From CAVZXS01 sp963779325 (lineage in GTDB: Bacteria; Bacteroidota; Bacteroidia; Chitinophagales; Chitinophagaceae): 64,000 bases of DNA. A program made the position numbers and the translations under genes. The notes under the pieces were generated by a model. That model ran no database searches. It saw only the letters and a list, made by a program, of their open reading frames with translations, and was not told the DNA's origin. The stretch lies in the NCBI GenBank assembly GCA_963779325.1, contig CAVZXS010000037.1, positions 186,001 through 250,000 of the forward strand, read 5' to 3'. This document shows, piece by piece, positions 8,355-17,658 of this stretch (its first letter is position 1; every line of letters begins with the position of its first letter).

Positions 8355-8960
8355 TTAGTTTCTTCCACCACCAAAACACACACCGAATTTAATGCCGATG
8401 TAACCGTTCTTTGAATCTACTTTAGCAGCATTTCCATTAGCATCAAAACCATCGAAGGTAGTTTTTGGTATCAGGTTATATTCTAAACCAAGACGGAAGT
8501 GTCCTGCTTCAAAACCACCCCTGATCATTCCTCCAAACTTAGAAGTCTTACCTGCGACTGCTTCAGTACCTGTACCGCTAATAGCAGCACCTGCAATTGT
8601 AAAAAGACCTGCACCCGCTCCGGCAAACGGACGGAAAGAATAATTTTCACTAAAGTAATAATCACCCGTAGCTAAATAAGAACCTGAAGCTTTTACACTA
8701 ACTTCAGCAACGTTGCCTTCTGTATCAAATCCGGCAGCACGTGCAATAATAGCACCTTCCATACGTAAACCAACAGAAAGATTGCTCATTACAGCATACT
8801 TTGGCTCAACTACAAATAAAACACCGCCTTTCGCACCTTTACCGCCCGGTATTGCATAACCGGCGCTTACATCAACCTTAAAAGGTTTTAAACCTGCATC
8901 CTGTGCATTTACACTAATTGCGGCAATTGCAATAACTGCCATTAAGTACATCTTTTTCAT
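8355..8960 (-). CDS. Outer-membrane beta-barrel protein, porin-like
   Basis: This 201-residue protein begins with a signal peptide (MKKMYLMAVIAIAAISVNA, likely cut before QDAG). Glycine-rich beta strands follow, ending in NGYIGIKFGVCFGGGRN. Strand motifs such as FRPFAGAGAGLFTIAG and HFRLGLEYNLIPKT fit an 8-stranded OmpX/opacity-like barrel. Function is unknown. The upstream DNA has an unusual set of spaced direct repeats at 9012-9080, suggesting specific control. A strong terminator follows it. Confidence 0.8.
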   Translation of the reverse strand: MKKMYLMAVIAIAAISVNAQDAGLKPFKVDVSAGYAIPGGKGAKGGVLFVVEPKYAVMSNLSVGLRMEGAIIARAAGFDTEGNVAEVSVKASGSYLATGDYYFSENYSFRPFAGAGAGLFTIAGAAISGTGTEAVAGKTSKFGGMIRGGFEAGHFRLGLEYNLIPKTTFDGFDANGNAAKVDSKNGYIGIKFGVCFGGGRN

Positions 8961-9276
8961 TTTTCTTTTTTTAGGTATTAGAATTTATGTTTAAACAACT
9001 CTCAAACGGGTGTAAAAAACCTTTAGTATGTAAAAAACTTTTTTAAGCAGTAAAAAGCTTGGTACAGGCAGTATAATAACTATCATCCTTTGATTGTTAA
9101 TCGTAATTTTCGGAAAAAAAATGCTTTGCTTAAGTCTTTATACGGATATGGTAACAGCAGTTGTATCCAAAGGAAGCATTACTATTGATGCTTCAAAACT
9201 CTTTGCCTGGTATGATTCGGCTAATTGTCATTAGGCCGCTGTTTAAAAAGAATCCCGATTAAAATAACCTATCCTT
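8961..9276. other. Intergenic region with spaced direct repeats
   Basis: This gap holds direct repeats starting at 9012, 9030 and 9050 (gtaaaaaac or gtaaaaagc), with a weaker copy at 9071. A short open frame at 9121-9234 (37 residues, MLCLSLYTDM...) has no clear ribosome site or family and is probably chance. Nothing else was recognised. Confidence 0.5.
9012..9080 (-). promoter_or_regulatory. Spaced direct repeats upstream of the 8355-8960 gene
   Basis: The word gtaaaaaac occurs at 9012-9020 and 9030-9038, gtaaaaagc at 9050-9058, and gtataataac at 9071-9080. Steps of 18, 20 and 21 bases place the copies roughly two helical turns apart on one DNA face, as in tandem binding sites of response regulators. 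They lie 52-120 bases upstream of the ATG. The regulator is unknown. Confidence 0.45.
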
Positions 9277-10908
9277 TTATTCCTCTCCCATAAAAGGATA
9301 CTTATAATCCGTGGGCGGGTTAAAGGTTTCTTTTATGGTTCGGGCACTTAACCAGCGATAGAGGTTCAGGATACTGCCCGCTTTGTCGTTGGTGCCGCTG
9401 GCACGGGCGCCGCCAAATGGTTGTTGGCCTACTACAGCGCCGGTTGGTTTATCATTTATATAAAAATTACCTGCTGCATTGCGCAGTTTGGCAGTAGCCA
9501 GTTCTACAGCGGTTCTGTCCTGCGCTATTACGGCGCCGGTTAACGCATACGGCGAAGTTGAATCCAGTAGTTCCAATGTTTTTTCAAAACTGTTGGCGGG
9601 GTAAACATAAACGGTAAGCACCGGCCCGAAGATTTCTTCGCACATGGTTACATATTTCGGATTTTTGGCTTCTATAATGGTGGGTTGAATAAAATAACCT
9701 TCTTTTTTATCACACTTCCCTCCTGCCCAAATTTCCGCTTTATCATCTTTTTTGGCGTTATCAATATAGCGTTTAATATTTTCAAAACTTTTCTCATCAA
9801 TCACTGCATTTACAAAGTTTGTAAAATTCTCCACCGTCCCCATCTTAAAACTTTTTACGCCGGCAATCAATTTCTTTTTTACTTCTTCGGCAATGTTAGA
9901 GGGAATATAAGCTCTTGATGCTGCGGAACATTTTTGCCCCTGGAACTCAAATGCACCGCGCAATAATGCCGTAACTACCACATCAGGATCGGCGCTTTTA
10001 TGGGCTATTACAAAGTCTTTACCACCCGTTTCGCCTACAATACGCGGATAAGATTTATACATGGCCATATTCTTACCAATGGTTTCCCACATATTATTAA
10101 ACACACCGGTACTGCCGGTAAAATGTACACCGGCAAAATCCCTGTGATTAAAACATACTTTGCCAATAGTAGGCCCATCTACATAAATTAAATTAATTAC
10201 ACCATCGGGTAAGCCGGCTTCTTTTAATATCCGCATAAACATTTGCGCCGAATAAATTTGTGTATTAGCCGGTTTCCAAACTACTACATTGCCGCACATG
10301 GCCGCACTGGTAGGTAAATTGCCGCCGATAGCTGTAAAATTAAAAGGCGTTATGGCCAGTACAAAACCTTCCAAAGGACGATACTCCATCCTGTTGTGCA
10401 TACCCGGCCCGCTGATAGGTTGCTGCTTATATATATCACATAAAAAATGAACGTTGAAACGGAGAAAATCTATCAATTCGCAAGCAGCGTCTATTTCGGC
10501 TTGATAAGCATTCTTACTTTGCCCCAACATAGTAGTACCATTAATATACGGACGGTATTTGGTAGCCAGTAAATCAGCTGCTTTTAAAAATATATTGGCC
10601 CTGTTTTCCCAAGTCATATTAGCCCAACTTTCTTTTGCAGCTAATGCAGCTTCTATAGCCAGGTGTACATGCTTTTCTTCGCCTGCATGAAAATATCCCA
10701 GTGTATGAGCAAGCTCATGCGGCGGATGCAGCGCTACTTTTTTATTGGTACGTATTTCTTTATTACCTATATACATGGGTACGTCTACCTCTGAACTCTT
10801 TAACTCTTTCAATACTTCCTTTAATCTTTTTCTTTCCGCTGTACCCGGCGCATAGCTTAATACAGTTTCATTAACCGGCATTGGATAGTAAAAGCTTCCG
10901 AAATTCAT
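9277..10908 (-). CDS. pruA: L-glutamate gamma-semialdehyde dehydrogenase (P5C dehydrogenase)
   Basis: PruA oxidises glutamate-gamma-semialdehyde, from pyrroline-5-carboxylate, to glutamate with NAD+, the second step of proline breakdown. The 543-residue ALDH fold shows ITPFNFTAIGGNLPT (residues 186-200), WKPANTQIYS (211-220), the general base in VGETGGKDF (E293), the nucleophile in GQKCSAASRAYIP (C327), and the C-terminal GQQPFGGARASGTNDK specific to this branch. The length suits the stand-alone dehydrogenase rather than the PutA fusion. No proline dehydrogenase gene is in the window. A good promoter lies just upstream. Confidence 0.97.
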   Translation of the reverse strand: MNFGSFYYPMPVNETVLSYAPGTAERKRLKEVLKELKSSEVDVPMYIGNKEIRTNKKVALHPPHELAHTLGYFHAGEEKHVHLAIEAALAAKESWANMTWENRANIFLKAADLLATKYRPYINGTTMLGQSKNAYQAEIDAACELIDFLRFNVHFLCDIYKQQPISGPGMHNRMEYRPLEGFVLAITPFNFTAIGGNLPTSAAMCGNVVVWKPANTQIYSAQMFMRILKEAGLPDGVINLIYVDGPTIGKVCFNHRDFAGVHFTGSTGVFNNMWETIGKNMAMYKSYPRIVGETGGKDFVIAHKSADPDVVVTALLRGAFEFQGQKCSAASRAYIPSNIAEEVKKKLIAGVKSFKMGTVENFTNFVNAVIDEKSFENIKRYIDNAKKDDKAEIWAGGKCDKKEGYFIQPTIIEAKNPKYVTMCEEIFGPVLTVYVYPANSFEKTLELLDSTSPYALTGAVIAQDRTAVELATAKLRNAAGNFYINDKPTGAVVGQQPFGGARASGTNDKAGSILNLYRWLSARTIKETFNPPTDYKYPFMGEE

Positions 10909-10927
10909 ATAAATCCTTTTTAGTTGG

Positions 10928-10957
10928 CAAAGGTAAGAAGCGCAGTTAATATATCAA
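10928..10957 (-). promoter_or_regulatory. Promoter of pruA
   Basis: On the minus strand TTG at 10957-10955 is followed by a 19-base spacer and TACCTTTG at 10935-10928, a full match to the Bacteroidota promoter consensus. The -7 box ends 19 bases before the ATG, so the leader is very short. The same box, TACCTTTG, lies upstream of rimO and ribBA. Confidence 0.75.
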
Positions 10958-11103
10958 CAGCTTCATTTAAACAAGGCTTAAATTTCGTCCCCTCAATAAC
11001 CCTCTTCGTCACCATGCTGCAGGCTCTCCCGTCACCACGCGGCAAATAATGAATAACAGTATATAATAAATTACAGTCATTATCAATTTTTAAAAAATAA
11101 TTT

Positions 11104-11559
11104 ATGAAACATATCACAACAGGGCTGTTCTTTCTGGCACTTATAACATTTAATACGGGCTGTGTAAAAGATTTACTGAAGAAAAAAAAGGATCCTGTAG
11201 TTGCCCCGGAATCAAAATTCTACGGCACATGGAAAGCGACTTGGATAGCCGCGGATTTAGATAATGATAATACCCTGGATGCAAGTGAAATTAATTTGTT
11301 TTCCGGCGGCAGCTCTGAATTGAAACTCAACAGTGCAAAAACTTTTACTTATTTCTTAACTACTACAAGCGGCAATGCAAGCCTCACCGGCGAATGGAAA
11401 ATGGCTGCTGATGAGAAATCAATAACCATAACCGACCCTGCCAACGGGAGTCTGCGTTTTGACTACCGCAGTGATTCGGAGCTACAAACCGAGCCGATAC
11501 CCACGACAGATATTAACGGTAGTCCGATAGTGGCATGGATTATATATAAAATTTCTTAA
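11104..11559 (+). CDS. Lipocalin-like lipoprotein
   Basis: This 151-residue protein has a type II signal peptide, ending in ITFNTGC with the lipidated cysteine at residue 20, followed by a charged stretch rich in lysine (VKDLLKKKKDP). The mature part begins YGTWKATWIAADLDNDNTLDASEI and has alternating beta strands (FTYFLTTTSGNASLTGEWKM, KSITITDP). That resembles the small lipocalin-like domains of many Bacteroidota lipoproteins. DLDNDNTLDASEI also looks like an EF-hand-type calcium loop. A role in the outer envelope is inferred. The next gene follows after 32 bases on the same strand. Confidence 0.75.
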   Translation: MKHITTGLFFLALITFNTGCVKDLLKKKKDPVVAPESKFYGTWKATWIAADLDNDNTLDASEINLFSGGSSELKLNSAKTFTYFLTTTSGNASLTGEWKMAADEKSITITDPANGSLRFDYRSDSELQTEPIPTTDINGSPIVAWIIYKIS

Positions 11560-11591
11560 TAAACATTTAGTAACAATTAAAATTTACAGGT

Positions 11592-12275
11592 ATGAAGACT
11601 TTACTTATTTTCCCCCTGATGATTGCAGCGCTTAACAACAACACTACGCCGTTGCCTAACTCTGTTACAACACCCAAACCGAAAGAAATGAGTTTTGTAA
11701 CGCAAACGGATTATGAAATCAAAGTTGAAGACGGCACCACTTTAACATTACGAGCGGGCACTCCGATTGTCGTAGAAGCAACGCAAACCTACAACGCCAA
11801 AAATCTATCCGAAGGACAAACCGTAAATGTAAGAGTAAAATATAATGTAGTAGTAAACAAGCAAACATTGGTGGCGGCGGGCGCCTTAGGCACAGCCAAT
11901 ATATCTGATCTTGTAAAACCGGGCATATTTGGTAAACCCGGCAGAATAGAACTGCAAATGCAAAGTGTACAGGCAGTAGACGGGCAGCAAATACTTTTAA
12001 GCGGCATGCCCATGATTGCGGAAGGACAAAACAAAAAAGGGTTAGCATGGGGATTATCAATTGGTCTTTTCCTGCTAACGATAATTGGCGGCGCCGTTGG
12101 CTTTTTTATAAAAGGTAAACCCGCCGAAGTAAAAGCAGGCACTACTTCCAATACGTCAGTAGCATCTGATGCGCAGGTGGAAATTGCTGAAAATGAACCG
12201 GGGCCTGTAAGCAGCAATAACAGCAATACGGAAAGAACTAAAAAAGTAAGAAGCAGCAGTATAGTACAACAATAG
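11592..12275 (+). CDS. Hypothetical membrane-anchored protein
   Basis: This 227-residue protein is not recognised. A short hydrophobic N-terminus (MKTLLIFPLMIAALNN) could be a weak signal sequence. Residues 35-145 form a beta-rich domain (IKVEDGTTLTLRAGTPIVVEA, VNVRVKYNVVVNKQTLVAAGA, RIELQMQSVQAVDGQQILLSG). One transmembrane helix follows (GLSIGLFLLTIIGGAVGFFIKG, about 153-174), then a low-complexity Ser/Asn/Glu tail. The likely topology is an exported domain held by the helix, with a cytoplasmic tail. It shares direction and close spacing with the lipoprotein gene before it, so the two may be co-transcribed. Confidence 0.6.
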   Translation: MKTLLIFPLMIAALNNNTTPLPNSVTTPKPKEMSFVTQTDYEIKVEDGTTLTLRAGTPIVVEATQTYNAKNLSEGQTVNVRVKYNVVVNKQTLVAAGALGTANISDLVKPGIFGKPGRIELQMQSVQAVDGQQILLSGMPMIAEGQNKKGLAWGLSIGLFLLTIIGGAVGFFIKGKPAEVKAGTTSNTSVASDAQVEIAENEPGPVSSNNSNTERTKKVRSSSIVQQ

Positions 12276-12426
12276 TTTCCTGATCGCCCTGCAGGTGAGA
12301 AGAAACGCAGATTTATTCCGGCATAAATCTTTTTAGTAAAAAGGGGGATTGCGATAATACAAACTTAAATAGCCTGGATGTCTTAAGTAAAGTCATATTT
12401 AAGAATGTACGCAAGCCTCCTTTTTC

Positions 12427-13146
12427 TTATAATATATTAAACTGTTCTAAAAAAATTTGCTTATAGGCACTTCCTATAGGTACTGTATGAATATCTAAAT
12501 AGACCAACTGTTCGGCTTCATCTATTTTAGTTACCGCCTGTATATTTATCACATACTCACGATGAACCCTGTAAAATTGTTTCGGATTCAATAAAGCCGA
12601 AAGTGCGTTTAAAGATTTTTTTACCGTGTAATGCTCTTTTTCGGTAGAATGAATTTTGCAATAATTCTTTTCGCCTGTTTGTATATACGCAATATTATTC
12701 TTGTTCAGCGGTTTCAAATTTTTTCCTACACGAATAAGGAATTGCTCAACAGTATTACTTATATCATATGCTTCGGCGGCAGGTGCGGTGCCGGATTTTG
12801 CTTTAATCAACGCCGCTTTCAAATCACCTTCGCTCACCGGCTTGGTAAGGTAAGCCACGGGGTTTACCAGTAAGCCTTTTTCAATAATTTCGTCCTCTGT
12901 ATGTGATGTTACAAAAATAAAAGGCTTCTTAAACTCTTTGGTTATATGTTCCGCGATGGCAATACCGGATAAAGCTCCGTGCAATGTCATATCAAGTAAT
13001 ATTACATCCGGATCAAGTTCTTTAATTTTTTGTATGGCATCAAATCCTTCGGCTGCATAACCCAACCATTCGTATTGGAGGTTTTCAATACTTATTCGTA
13101 TATCCTCGGCGTGTATCCACTCATCTTCTACTAAAAAAACTTTCAT
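12427..13146 (-). CDS. LytTR-family response regulator
   Basis: This 239-residue regulator has an N-terminal receiver domain with acidic pocket ED (residues 7-8), phospho-acceptor D52 in VILLDMTLHG and the conserved lysine K102 in YLTKPVS. A C-terminal LytTR DNA-binding domain runs from about 140 to 235 (KNLKPLNKNNIAYIQTGEKNYCKIHS, FYRVHREYVINIQAVTKI). Its ATG shares one base with the TGA stop of the upstream kinase gene (TGATG), so the two are translationally coupled and almost certainly form one two-component system. Target genes are unknown. Confidence 0.93.
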   Translation of the reverse strand: MKVFLVEDEWIHAEDIRISIENLQYEWLGYAAEGFDAIQKIKELDPDVILLDMTLHGALSGIAIAEHITKEFKKPFIFVTSHTEDEIIEKGLLVNPVAYLTKPVSEGDLKAALIKAKSGTAPAAEAYDISNTVEQFLIRVGKNLKPLNKNNIAYIQTGEKNYCKIHSTEKEHYTVKKSLNALSALLNPKQFYRVHREYVINIQAVTKIDEAEQLVYLDIHTVPIGSAYKQIFLEQFNIL

Positions 13147-15440
13147 CAGGTTGTTTTTCTAAAGGTAATGCTTATTGCCGTTCCCTCGCCCGGTTTGCTT
13201 TTTATATCTACGTTGCCATTTAGCGCGGCAGCCATTTTATTTACTACTACAAGGCCCAGCCCCGATCCGCTTTCGCCGCGGGTACCGGCTCCGCTTTTTT
13301 TGTCATTAAAATAAAAAAGTTTTTCTATTTGCGCTTCGTCCATCCCCGTACCCTTGTCAATTACGGAAATGATATAAGCATGCGGCGTATGAGTTGCAGA
13401 AAAAGTTATACTGTTATTCTCAGTAAACTTCACGGCATTGGAAAGTAAATTGCGTATTATAACCTGAAAGGCTTCTTTGTCAGTTACAAAACTATCGGTT
13501 GCCGGTACTTCGTTGTGTATTGTAATGTTCTTAACCTGTATGAGCTCGGTGTAATGACTTGCTACATGGTTGATGGTTTCATAAACCGGCAAAGGTTCTT
13601 TGTTAATTTTGAGGCCCTTCATTTGCTGTAAAGACCAGAAAAGCAAATTATTTAAAGTTGCTGAAAGCCTTCCGGCATTTTCCTCCAGCTTAGATGAAAA
13701 GAGTTTAGCATCTGAAAGATTATTCTTATCAATGTAATTACTTAAAATCTTACCGGCCCGGTAGAAAGGAACTACCATGCCTTTCAGGTCGTGAGAAATA
13801 ATACCAAACAGCCTGTTTTGTGAAGCCGAAAGCTCAGCTAATGATTGGTTGGTGGCCTGCAGTTGTTTTTTTTGATGACTTAATTTGCGGTTAAAATAAA
13901 AGAATAAGCCGGAAAGCAATAACATGCCTCCAAGTGTTCCGAGCAGAATTCTTGTTTGCTGTGCTTTTTCCTTTTTTTGCTTTTCTAATTTTTGTATGGT
14001 GGCTTCTTTTTGCTGACTATCATATTTTTCCTGCAACTCAGATAAAGCAAGTTGCATATCCTTACCGATTACATTGTCTTTAATTTCCTGATATTTTTTG
14101 AAATACTCCAGTGCTTTAACGGGGTTATTAAGTTTTTCATAAATTTTAGATAATAATTCCAGGCTCACCAATGTGATTTCTTTATCATTATAGTCTACAC
14201 TTTGCTGAAGGCTTAACTGTGCAAGCGGCAATGCTTTTGCGTAGGCTCCCGTTTTAAAATAATAATTAGCATCGGTAAAATCTATATAGTAAATGAAACC
14301 TGCATCACCGATCTCTTTGGCATAATAGCGACTTGAATCTGCATAGTGTTTTCCCTCCTGCAAACGCGGAGTAAAGGCAATAAGCATATTAGCCAGCTTA
14401 CGCATACTGTAACACAAGTCTGCTTTATTACCAATACTATGACTTAATGAAATACTTTGACGTATAAATTTTTCCGCTTCCGGATAATTTTCTTCGTCAA
14501 TAAATATGGAAGCATGGGCGGATAATGCTCTGCAAAGATTAGTGTTGAGATTAAGTTTTTTTGCCAGCACCATAGCTTGTTCGGTATACTTTTTTGCCCG
14601 ACTGTATTGCTTTATCATTCGGTAGCTGAAGCTGACATTTCCTAATGTGCTTATCTTAGCAAATTCTTCATTGCTCTCATCATTTTTTGTAAGGGCCGCT
14701 AGAAAAAACTCCACTGCTTTGGCATGATTGCCTTCATTTTGATAAAGCAGCCCCAAATTATTAAGCGTAATCGATTCGGCGTCGCTTGACGATTCATGTC
14801 GGTCAAAATAAAGTGCCAGTTGCATATACTTTTCGGCCAGTTTTGGTTTTACGGAAAATATTAAGGCCGATCCGATCGCGGTATAATACTGCCTCCATAA
14901 ATCTTTAAAATAATTCGGCATGTCTTTTATTAAATCACCCGTCATTTTCTCAATATTGGTATTCAAAACCGTAAGCGTATCTGTAACCGCGGAATTGCTT
15001 CCTAAAAAAGCAGTGTAGCGATACTTGCTGCAGGCTTGAAACAGTTTGCTGTAAACGGTGTCTATGTATTTGAAAAACCTTTCAGGGTTCCTTAAATTTA
15101 AAAAACGTGCATAGTCCATGCCCGCTTCAATTTCGGAAGTATCATCTTTGCAAAGTGATGCGTAGTATAGCTGCTTTTTGAAATAAAGTTCCGCGGTATC
15201 TATAGAACCGCCGCTATGAAAAAAATTAGCTAACAGACTGTACAGCCTGCGATAGCAGTTATCAGTTAATTGATTTGTATTTCTCGCCTCATAGGCTTTT
15301 AACTCGCCGATTAGGATACCGGCATCTTTAAAATCAAATTGATTTTTTTCAAAAACCGCTAAAGCATCTTCGCAACGATTATTCTGACTGAAACAAAAAA
15401 TACAGCTAACAGAAAAAAATAGTAACAGATGAATACGCAT
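13146..15440 (-). CDS. TPR-containing sensor histidine kinase
   Basis: The start chosen is the ATG at 15440, because a signal peptide follows at once (MRIHLLLFFSVSCIFCFSQ). An upstream in-frame ATG at 15482 would bury it. The exported half is a TPR array of about 450 residues (for example SITLNNLGLLYQNEGNHAKAVEFFLAAL). Next comes one transmembrane helix (ILLGTLGGMLLLSGLFFYF), a coiled-coil linker, a HisKA domain with H550 in IISHDLKGMV, and a HATPase domain with N, G1 and G2 boxes (NLLSNAVKF, DKGTGM, GSGLGL). It is paired with the LytTR regulator. TPR sensors of this kind are typical of Bacteroidota, and the signal is unknown. Confidence 0.92.
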   Translation of the reverse strand: MRIHLLLFFSVSCIFCFSQNNRCEDALAVFEKNQFDFKDAGILIGELKAYEARNTNQLTDNCYRRLYSLLANFFHSGGSIDTAELYFKKQLYYASLCKDDTSEIEAGMDYARFLNLRNPERFFKYIDTVYSKLFQACSKYRYTAFLGSNSAVTDTLTVLNTNIEKMTGDLIKDMPNYFKDLWRQYYTAIGSALIFSVKPKLAEKYMQLALYFDRHESSSDAESITLNNLGLLYQNEGNHAKAVEFFLAALTKNDESNEEFAKISTLGNVSFSYRMIKQYSRAKKYTEQAMVLAKKLNLNTNLCRALSAHASIFIDEENYPEAEKFIRQSISLSHSIGNKADLCYSMRKLANMLIAFTPRLQEGKHYADSSRYYAKEIGDAGFIYYIDFTDANYYFKTGAYAKALPLAQLSLQQSVDYNDKEITLVSLELLSKIYEKLNNPVKALEYFKKYQEIKDNVIGKDMQLALSELQEKYDSQQKEATIQKLEKQKKEKAQQTRILLGTLGGMLLLSGLFFYFNRKLSHQKKQLQATNQSLAELSASQNRLFGIISHDLKGMVVPFYRAGKILSNYIDKNNLSDAKLFSSKLEENAGRLSATLNNLLFWSLQQMKGLKINKEPLPVYETINHVASHYTELIQVKNITIHNEVPATDSFVTDKEAFQVIIRNLLSNAVKFTENNSITFSATHTPHAYIISVIDKGTGMDEAQIEKLFYFNDKKSGAGTRGESGSGLGLVVVNKMAAALNGNVDIKSKPGEGTAISITFRKTT

Positions 15441-15596
15441 ACACGAATTTATATAATAATTATTTATAAAAGCACGTATCATTTTCGTTTGCCGTATACC
15501 AAAATTCTTTTTGACGGAAATGCATAATTGAAGCGATTGCGAAAGAATAATACAGCAAGCAATTTTACAGCTTGCACGCAGGCGGCGGGGCTGCTA

Positions 15597-17345
15597 TCAT
15601 TTTGTTACGGATTGTACCAGGTAGTGTTCAATTTTTTTGCGAACATCTTCGGGTTTAAAGGGCTTATTAATAAACCCGTTAAATCCTTTTTGCAAAAGAT
15701 CTTCCGGCATTTTATCATACAAAGTGGCCGTGAAAGCCAACACAGGAATATTTTTATCCGTTCTTCTTATCTCAGCAATCGCTTCAAAGCCGTCCATTAC
15801 CGGCATTTCCAGATCCATAAGAATTAAATCAAAATCCTCTTGCCGGTGCTTTAAAAGTGCCTCTTCGCCATTGGTTACTTTTACGGAAGTAGCTTTCCAT
15901 CTTTTCAAAAAACTATCAATCAGCATCATATTTACCGGGTTGTCTTCGGCTACTAAAATTTTACAATTATACAGTGCAGATTGTTCGGACTGATCATTTT
16001 CAATTATCGTTTTTTCCGCAGGTATATTGGTATTAAAGACTATTGAAAAAGAAAACTCACTTCCTTTACCATAAACGCTTTTGAGATCAATACGGCTGTT
16101 AAATTTTTCAATCAATTGTTTACAAATAGCAAGGCCTAAACCCGTGCCGCCAAATTGCCTGGCAGTTCCTGATTCGGCTTGGGTAAATTGTTCAAATATC
16201 TCCGCCTGTTGATCTTCTTTTATACCAATGCCCGTATCGGCAACGGAAAAGTGAACGACTACAGTATCATCCGTTCTTTCTTTACAAATTACTTTAAAGA
16301 TTACCGATCCTTTTCGCGTAAATTTAAATGCATTTGATAACAGATTATGCAGTATCTGCGACAAACGCAAATCATCACTCAAAACGGCTATATCAAGATT
16401 GTCATCTATTTCAGCAGTAAAGACCACTTCATTGGCATGAGTTTGACTTTGAAACATATTGGCCACTCTATCCGACACTTGTTTTATATTAAATACATTA
16501 CTGTCCAATTCCAGCTTACCGGCTTCTATTTTGCTAAAGTCTAAAATATGATTCACCAGGTTGAGCATATGCTCCGATGAATATTTTATAATATCAAAAT
16601 ATTTTTTTTGCGAAAGCGTAACATGTTCATGCGCTAATAAATCGGCCGATCCTATAATTCCGTTTAAGGGTGTACGCAGTTCGTGACTCATGCTGCTTAA
16701 AAAAACCGATTTGGCTTTGTAAGCCGCTTCCGCTTCTTCTTTTGCATGTATGAGTTTGTTTTGTGTTTCCGCATACATCCGCATTATTATAATTACAAAA
16801 AACAACGAAATAAGCAATGGCAGAATGTAGTTGAGTAAAATACTGCTCTGCACCAACTCCGGTGTCATTTCATAATAATATATCAATCCCTTGGGCAGTA
16901 CAAAACAGGCGAAGGCACAAAGCACCGTAAAAAGAAGAGCGGGTAAAAAGCGTTTCCACTCTAATTGCAAATCGTACAACAACTCAAAGGCCATGAGCAA
17001 CGGAAAAAAATAACAGCAGATGGAATAGTCAATATTGAGGCAATTGTACGCCATAAACACACTGAGTGCATTGATACTGAATAAAAGAAATTTAGCGGCT
17101 CCGTAATGCTTACGATTATTTAAAACAATGCCGGTGATTGTTAATACGGTTAATACAGAGCATAGAATAACCGGGAAATAATAACTGTTTAAAATACCGA
17201 AAATAATGTATACCATGTACATAAGCATGGGTATAAAGCCCAGTATATTCGTCAATCGTACCCGTTGCACTTCCTCTACCCGCATAGCATCGGTAGTACC
17301 CATGTTCTGGAGGCGGGTAAAAGCTGATTTGACTGACTTAAGCAT
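15597..17345 (-). CDS. Hybrid sensor histidine kinase with C-terminal receiver
   Basis: This 582-residue protein begins with six or so transmembrane helices (residues about 35-190) in place of a periplasmic sensor. A short coiled coil precedes the HisKA domain (H221 in SMSHELRTPLNGIIG) and the HATPase domain (ILHNLLSNAFKFT, DTGIGI, GGTGLGLAI). A receiver domain fills residues 460-582, with acceptor D511 in LILMDLEMPVMDG and K502-type support in INKPF. It has no histidine phosphotransfer domain and no output domain, so a separate Hpt partner, absent here, would be needed. It is unlinked to the kinase/LytTR pair by any overlap. Confidence 0.92.
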   Translation of the reverse strand: MLKSVKSAFTRLQNMGTTDAMRVEEVQRVRLTNILGFIPMLMYMVYIIFGILNSYYFPVILCSVLTVLTITGIVLNNRKHYGAAKFLLFSINALSVFMAYNCLNIDYSICCYFFPLLMAFELLYDLQLEWKRFLPALLFTVLCAFACFVLPKGLIYYYEMTPELVQSSILLNYILPLLISLFFVIIIMRMYAETQNKLIHAKEEAEAAYKAKSVFLSSMSHELRTPLNGIIGSADLLAHEHVTLSQKKYFDIIKYSSEHMLNLVNHILDFSKIEAGKLELDSNVFNIKQVSDRVANMFQSQTHANEVVFTAEIDDNLDIAVLSDDLRLSQILHNLLSNAFKFTRKGSVIFKVICKERTDDTVVVHFSVADTGIGIKEDQQAEIFEQFTQAESGTARQFGGTGLGLAICKQLIEKFNSRIDLKSVYGKGSEFSFSIVFNTNIPAEKTIIENDQSEQSALYNCKILVAEDNPVNMMLIDSFLKRWKATSVKVTNGEEALLKHRQEDFDLILMDLEMPVMDGFEAIAEIRRTDKNIPVLAFTATLYDKMPEDLLQKGFNGFINKPFKPEDVRKKIEHYLVQSVTK

Positions 17346-17658
17346 ACCTGTTAAAGGTTAAGGGCGCAAAATAATACATAAAGTCAGGATTAGGAAGTAT
17401 TGGCAGGGATAGTTTTACCGGTTGGCGGGGACGTCCCGGTTCCGTGGAAAATTAACCTAAAACAAATGCGCATCGGGAAATGACCTTTGAGATGCGCACG
17501 ATTACTTGATGCAAAGAATATTTTTAAAGTTTTATCGTTTTTAAACAATAAAAAAGAAAGGCCGCTCCACACGGGTGAAACGGCCTTTGCAGGTTTAAAT
17601 GGAATTGACGCTCTTTTATCAGAATTGTTATTTCAAGATTCTTTGCAAGGCAAAATTA
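17346..17658. other. Intergenic region with a terminator
   Basis: This 313-base gap separates the hybrid kinase start from the end of the barrel gene. It holds the minus-strand terminator at 17557-17588 and the hybrid kinase promoter region. A near-consensus TTATTTTG lies about 20 bases upstream of that ATG. No gene was seen. Confidence 0.45.
17557..17588 (-). terminator. Rho-independent terminator of the barrel gene
   Basis: An 8-bp stem, aaaggccg at 17557-17564 and its complement at 17581-17588, has a 16-base loop with further pairing (cac/gtg). On the minus strand it is followed by ctttttta, a good T-run. It lies 70 bases beyond the stop at 17659. Confidence 0.8.

Noticed and set aside
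9012..9080. Possible CRISPR array
   Set aside because: The repeated words are only 8-9 bases, there are four units at most, and no cas genes are near. It fits tandem binding sites better.
9121..9234. 37-residue open frame after the direct repeats
   Set aside because: It has no ribosome site, no recognisable family and a composition like the surrounding non-coding DNA.
11719..12226. Two long antisense frames (113 and 145 residues) over the 11592-12275 gene
   Set aside because: They are shadows of the real gene on the other strand, which has the better start, spacing and domain pattern.
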